Assembly (NCBI RefSeq): GCF_004924335.1
Contig: NZ_CP024633.1
Location: 3,906,001 to 3,970,000 of the forward strand
DNA length: 64,000 nucleotides
Reading direction: 5' to 3'
DNA from: Mycobacteroides salmoniphilum
Lineage (GTDB): Bacteria > Actinomycetota > Actinomycetes > Mycobacteriales > Mycobacteriaceae
Shown: in pieces, positions 61,805 to 64,000 of the stretch
How the letters are laid out: each line of letters opens with the position of its first letter
Position numbering within the stretch: position 1 is the stretch's first letter
The notes under the pieces: model-generated
Database searches by the model: none
Told to the model about the DNA's origin: nothing
Seen by the model: only the letters and a program-made list of their open reading frames with translations
Translations under genes and position numbers: made by a program

Positions 61805-62611
61805 TCAGTCCTTACGCCAAAACACGCCGGTACCGTCAATTTCGGCGATCTCCGCGGTTATCCCATGCTTCGTGCGGTAATCCGTGACGGCCTGTTTGCA
61901 CGAGTCAAGCGCGTGGTAATCGTCGATGATGCAAAAGCCTCCGGGAGACAAACGCTCGTAAAGCCCATCGAGCGCCTGGATTGTGGATTCATAGAGGTCA
62001 CCATCAAGCCGCAATACGGCGATTCGTTCAATCGGGGCATCATGCAGCGTGTCTTTGAACCAGCCGGGAACAAAACGGACCTGGTTGTCCAACAAGCCAT
62101 AGCGCTGGAAATTGGCCCTGACATTCTTTTCGGTCACCGCAAGGATGGGCGCCGCAAGGTGCAGCCTATCCCCCTTGTCCGCCTTGTAATGCGCGGTATC
62201 CGGAGGAGGTACACCCTCGAACGAATCGCAGAGCCAGACGTTTCGCGTCGTGTCCCCATACGCGGCGAGAACTCCACGCATCAGGATGGACGCACCACCG
62301 CGCCATACTCCACATTCGACCAGGTCGCCAGGCACGTCATCGGCAAGTGCCGTCTCCACGCACTGCTGCAGACTGGTGAGTCGCTGCATCCCAATCATCG
62401 TCAACGCATCCGCCGGCCAGTCCAGACCCAAGTCGCGCTTGTGCGCGTCAAACGGACGCTTGCGCACGAGCACGTAGTCGCCAAATTTGAAAAAGGGGCG
62501 GTGCAGCCAGTTCCAACCCACTGGCACAAGTTCGTCAACTCCGTATCTGGTGAGATCCTGCCGAAGCAGGTTCAGATAAGCGGATCGAGTGTCGTAATCG
62601 GTCACGGTCAA
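61805..62611 (-). CDS. Macrocin-type (TylF/MycF) O-methyltransferase of GPL locus
   Basis: The 268-residue enzyme is a clear TylF/MycF/NovP-type methyltransferase: 'PGDLVECGVWRGGASILMRG', 'VWLCDSFEGVPPPD', 'IAVLRLDGDLYESTIQALDG' with the divalent-metal aspartates, and 'LSPGGFCIIDDYHALDSCKQ'. These enzymes methylate sugar hydroxyls with Mg2+. The match to rhamnosyl O-methyltransferases of the GPL pathway is good. Position 3 of rhamnose is the usual target for the closest type (Rmt3), but I cannot confirm it. ATG 62611 is the start; the gene lies 50 bp upstream of the glycosyltransferase gene on the same strand. Confidence 0.88.
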   Translation of the reverse strand: MTVTDYDTRSAYLNLLRQDLTRYGVDELVPVGWNWLHRPFFKFGDYVLVRKRPFDAHKRDLGLDWPADALTMIGMQRLTSLQQCVETALADDVPGDLVECGVWRGGASILMRGVLAAYGDTTRNVWLCDSFEGVPPPDTAHYKADKGDRLHLAAPILAVTEKNVRANFQRYGLLDNQVRFVPGWFKDTLHDAPIERIAVLRLDGDLYESTIQALDGLYERLSPGGFCIIDDYHALDSCKQAVTDYRTKHGITAEIAEIDGTGVFWRKD

Positions 62612-62825
62612 GAACTGCCCCTATCTCGGAAATGCTGGTGTCCCGTCCCAGCGCTAACAATAGCCGTCTGCACGACTCCGTCGACACGTTTCGGACCGGG
62701 CTACTCCCCTTGTCGGGGCTGCATTTTCGGTGGAATCTGTCAAGAATTCTTATGCACGAATGTCGCCAAATATCTGACGCTCGCTTGCCGGCGAAGATCC
62801 CACGGCCCTGCATTGGTATTCGGTG

Positions 62826-63680
62826 TCATCGGAACACGGCGCGGGGCAGCCGCTTGGGCTCTTCTGCCCGGTGAATCACGACCACGGAGTCAAACACCTC
62901 GATCCGGTCGATGATGGTGGCCGCGAACGGTACCTGGACTTCCTCGAGCCGCTTGGGATGGTCCTCCATGATCTGGTAGACCGAGCTCATCTCGAGATAG
63001 TGAGCGTGCATCGAATCCATCAGCCATTTGGTGAAGTCGATGAAAGATTCGCGCTGATCGCGATAGATCGTCCAGTAGTTGGCGCAGACGTCCTCAACGA
63101 TGTAAACCCCGCCGGGGCGCAGGCGCGGGAACAGATACCTGAACGACCCGATCATCTGTTTAGGAGTGTGGCCACCGTCATCGAGGACCGTGTCGAACGG
63201 CCCGAACTCGTCGACCACTGTGCCGAGAAAGTGCGCGTCAGTCTGATCACCGATCCGCACATGGATATCGCGCCCGGGGTCGTCGTGCTGCGCGGACTTG
63301 GGGCTGATGTCGAGACCCACGATGGTGGCTCGTGGCAGGTGTTCCCGCCACATCCGCAGAGATCCACCCCGATCCACCCCGATCTCCAGCATTCGCTCGG
63401 TCCGCGTGAGAGCGCCCTGGTAAATGGGCAGGTAATGACGCAGCTTGTGGACGTTGTCGGCTTTCTCGAATATCCCTCCGATCGGGGTATCGGCGGGTTC
63501 TGAGTCGTCGGCCCGCATCGAGACCGTCTTGGCTAGGTCTGGGCCCAGCGCATCAAGCATGCGACGGCGACCTCCGTAGGGATAACGCCGCGCGATGAAC
63601 GGCGGTTTGCGCTGCAACGCCAGACGAAAGAGCGGCATGATCACGAGATCCTTTGCTGTCCTAGGATGTTCGAAGAACAT
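62826..63680 (-). CDS. CmcI-like O-methyltransferase of GPL locus
   Basis: The 284-residue enzyme is of another SAM methyltransferase group, CmcI/MycE-like: 'ERMLEIGVDRGGSLRMWREH', 'ATIVGLDISPKSAQHDDPGR', 'DTVLDDGGHTPKQMIGSFRY' with the metal-binding 'DDGGH', and 'LRPGGVYIVEDVCANYW'. The group methylates sugars, including the 2-hydroxyl in macrolide and GPL pathways. It is 213 bp upstream of the TylF-type gene and 70 bp downstream of the partial acyltransferase gene, all on one strand. It may be the Rmt2- or Rmt4-like enzyme of the locus; the position it methylates is unknown. Confidence 0.83.
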   Translation of the reverse strand: MFFEHPRTAKDLVIMPLFRLALQRKPPFIARRYPYGGRRRMLDALGPDLAKTVSMRADDSEPADTPIGGIFEKADNVHKLRHYLPIYQGALTRTERMLEIGVDRGGSLRMWREHLPRATIVGLDISPKSAQHDDPGRDIHVRIGDQTDAHFLGTVVDEFGPFDTVLDDGGHTPKQMIGSFRYLFPRLRPGGVYIVEDVCANYWTIYRDQRESFIDFTKWLMDSMHAHYLEMSSVYQIMEDHPKRLEEVQVPFAATIIDRIEVFDSVVVIHRAEEPKRLPRAVFR

Positions 63681-63750
63681 CGCCCATTCTCAGAATCCCG
63701 AAAAGCCATGCAAATCAGCCTACCGACATGTTGATGGCGACACCTCTGTG

Positions 63751-64000
63751 TTAACTGTCCTCGCGCGGCGAGAGAGCTCGTTCGCGCAGTTCCGGGCTAT
63801 CCGAACCGGTCGGTCCGGCCCGGGTGGCCACCGCCGCCGGATCGGTGTTCTTGCGGTTGAGGCGCGATTTGAACGCCAGTGCGCGCTTCTCGACCAGAAA
63901 CCAACTGAATGCGGCGGGCACCAGCGTCGCGCCTGCCGAAACAACAAAGAAAGCAAACGGATTCAGGCTGGCCAGCCCCGCAACGGCCAGAAACTGCTGT
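63751..64000 (-). CDS. Second acyltransferase 3 family enzyme, C-terminal 83 residues
   Basis: The reading frame enters at the right edge and ends at TAA 63751. The visible part ('QQFLAVAGLASLNPFAFFVV', 'PAAFSWFLVEKRALAFKSRL') aligns with the C-terminus of the acyltransferase at 59365 ('QQLLVIVGLGSLN', 'LAAFSWFVVEKHAISLKSRL'). It is therefore a paralogue with two last membrane helices visible and a longer polar tail. Two such genes in one GPL locus are known from M. abscessus and M. chelonae, where both acetylate 6-deoxytalose in sequence. Most of the protein, including the catalytic histidine, is outside the window. Confidence 0.85.
   Translation of the reverse strand, partial: QQFLAVAGLASLNPFAFFVVSAGATLVPAAFSWFLVEKRALAFKSRLNRKNTDPAAVATRAGPTGSDSPELRERALSPREDS

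Overview
The window is chromosomal DNA from a high-GC actinobacterium, almost certainly a rapidly growing mycobacterium of the Mycobacteroides abscessus/chelonae type. The evidence is a two-gene glycopeptidolipid (GPL) peptide synthetase (mps1-mps2) with mbtH, gap, glycosyltransferases, several O-methyltransferases and two tandem acyltransferase genes, plus mycobactin genes mbtKLMN, hbhA, isocitrate lyase, fadB2 and a cyclopropane-mycolate-synthase homologue. Much of 7.7-31.3 kb follows the gene order of the M. tuberculosis Rv0466-Rv0480c region, with insertions. No rRNA, CRISPR array, transposase or prophage gene was seen.

Layout. 1-6.3 kb: a mostly leftward cluster with a TPR protein, a CHAT-type cysteine protease with both catalytic residues visible, two large translationally coupled proteins of unknown family, a small oppositely oriented gene and the start of an amidase. 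6.3-11.0 kb: a 19-kDa-antigen-like lipoprotein, a methyltransferase, a nitrilase-superfamily hydrolase, a DUF2993 membrane protein, deoC and a PEP-mutase-family enzyme. 11.1-14.9 kb: mycobactin lipid-arm genes mbtK and mbtL-mbtM-mbtN, each side preceded by an IdeR-like box. 15-21.7 kb: a resuscitation-promoting factor, DUF2599, DUF2516, hbhA, an XRE regulator, a DUF445 protein, TetR, a PPK2 kinase and a mycolate cyclopropane synthase.

21.7-27.6 kb: a TetR-controlled urea/guanidine-type nitrogen operon: permease, two DUF1989 proteins and a carboxyltransferase that lacks the biotin carboxylase and biotin carrier domains. 27.8-31.3 kb: fadB2, aceA and an acyl-ACP thioesterase. 31.4-32.2 kb: a 5'-truncated Ro/TROVE gene fused to a tRNA-like RNA whose T-arm half precedes its D-arm half, as in bacterial Y RNA. 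This is the most unusual locus in the window. 32.4-35.6 kb: a CPBP protease, an MFS transporter and a GlxA-type regulator with a perfect palindromic operator.

35.6-64 kb is the GPL locus. MbtH assists Mps1 and Mps2. Mps1 (C-A-T-E-C-A-T-E-C) and Mps2 (A-T-E-C-A-T-reductase) together make four modules, matching acyl-D-Phe-D-alloThr-D-Ala-L-alaninol. Gap is the membrane protein linked to export. Upstream of mbtH lies a gene-poor, AT-richer stretch with inverted repeats, then fmt, two GT1 glycosyltransferases, three sugar O-methyltransferase candidates and two acyltransferases that decorate the lipopeptide.
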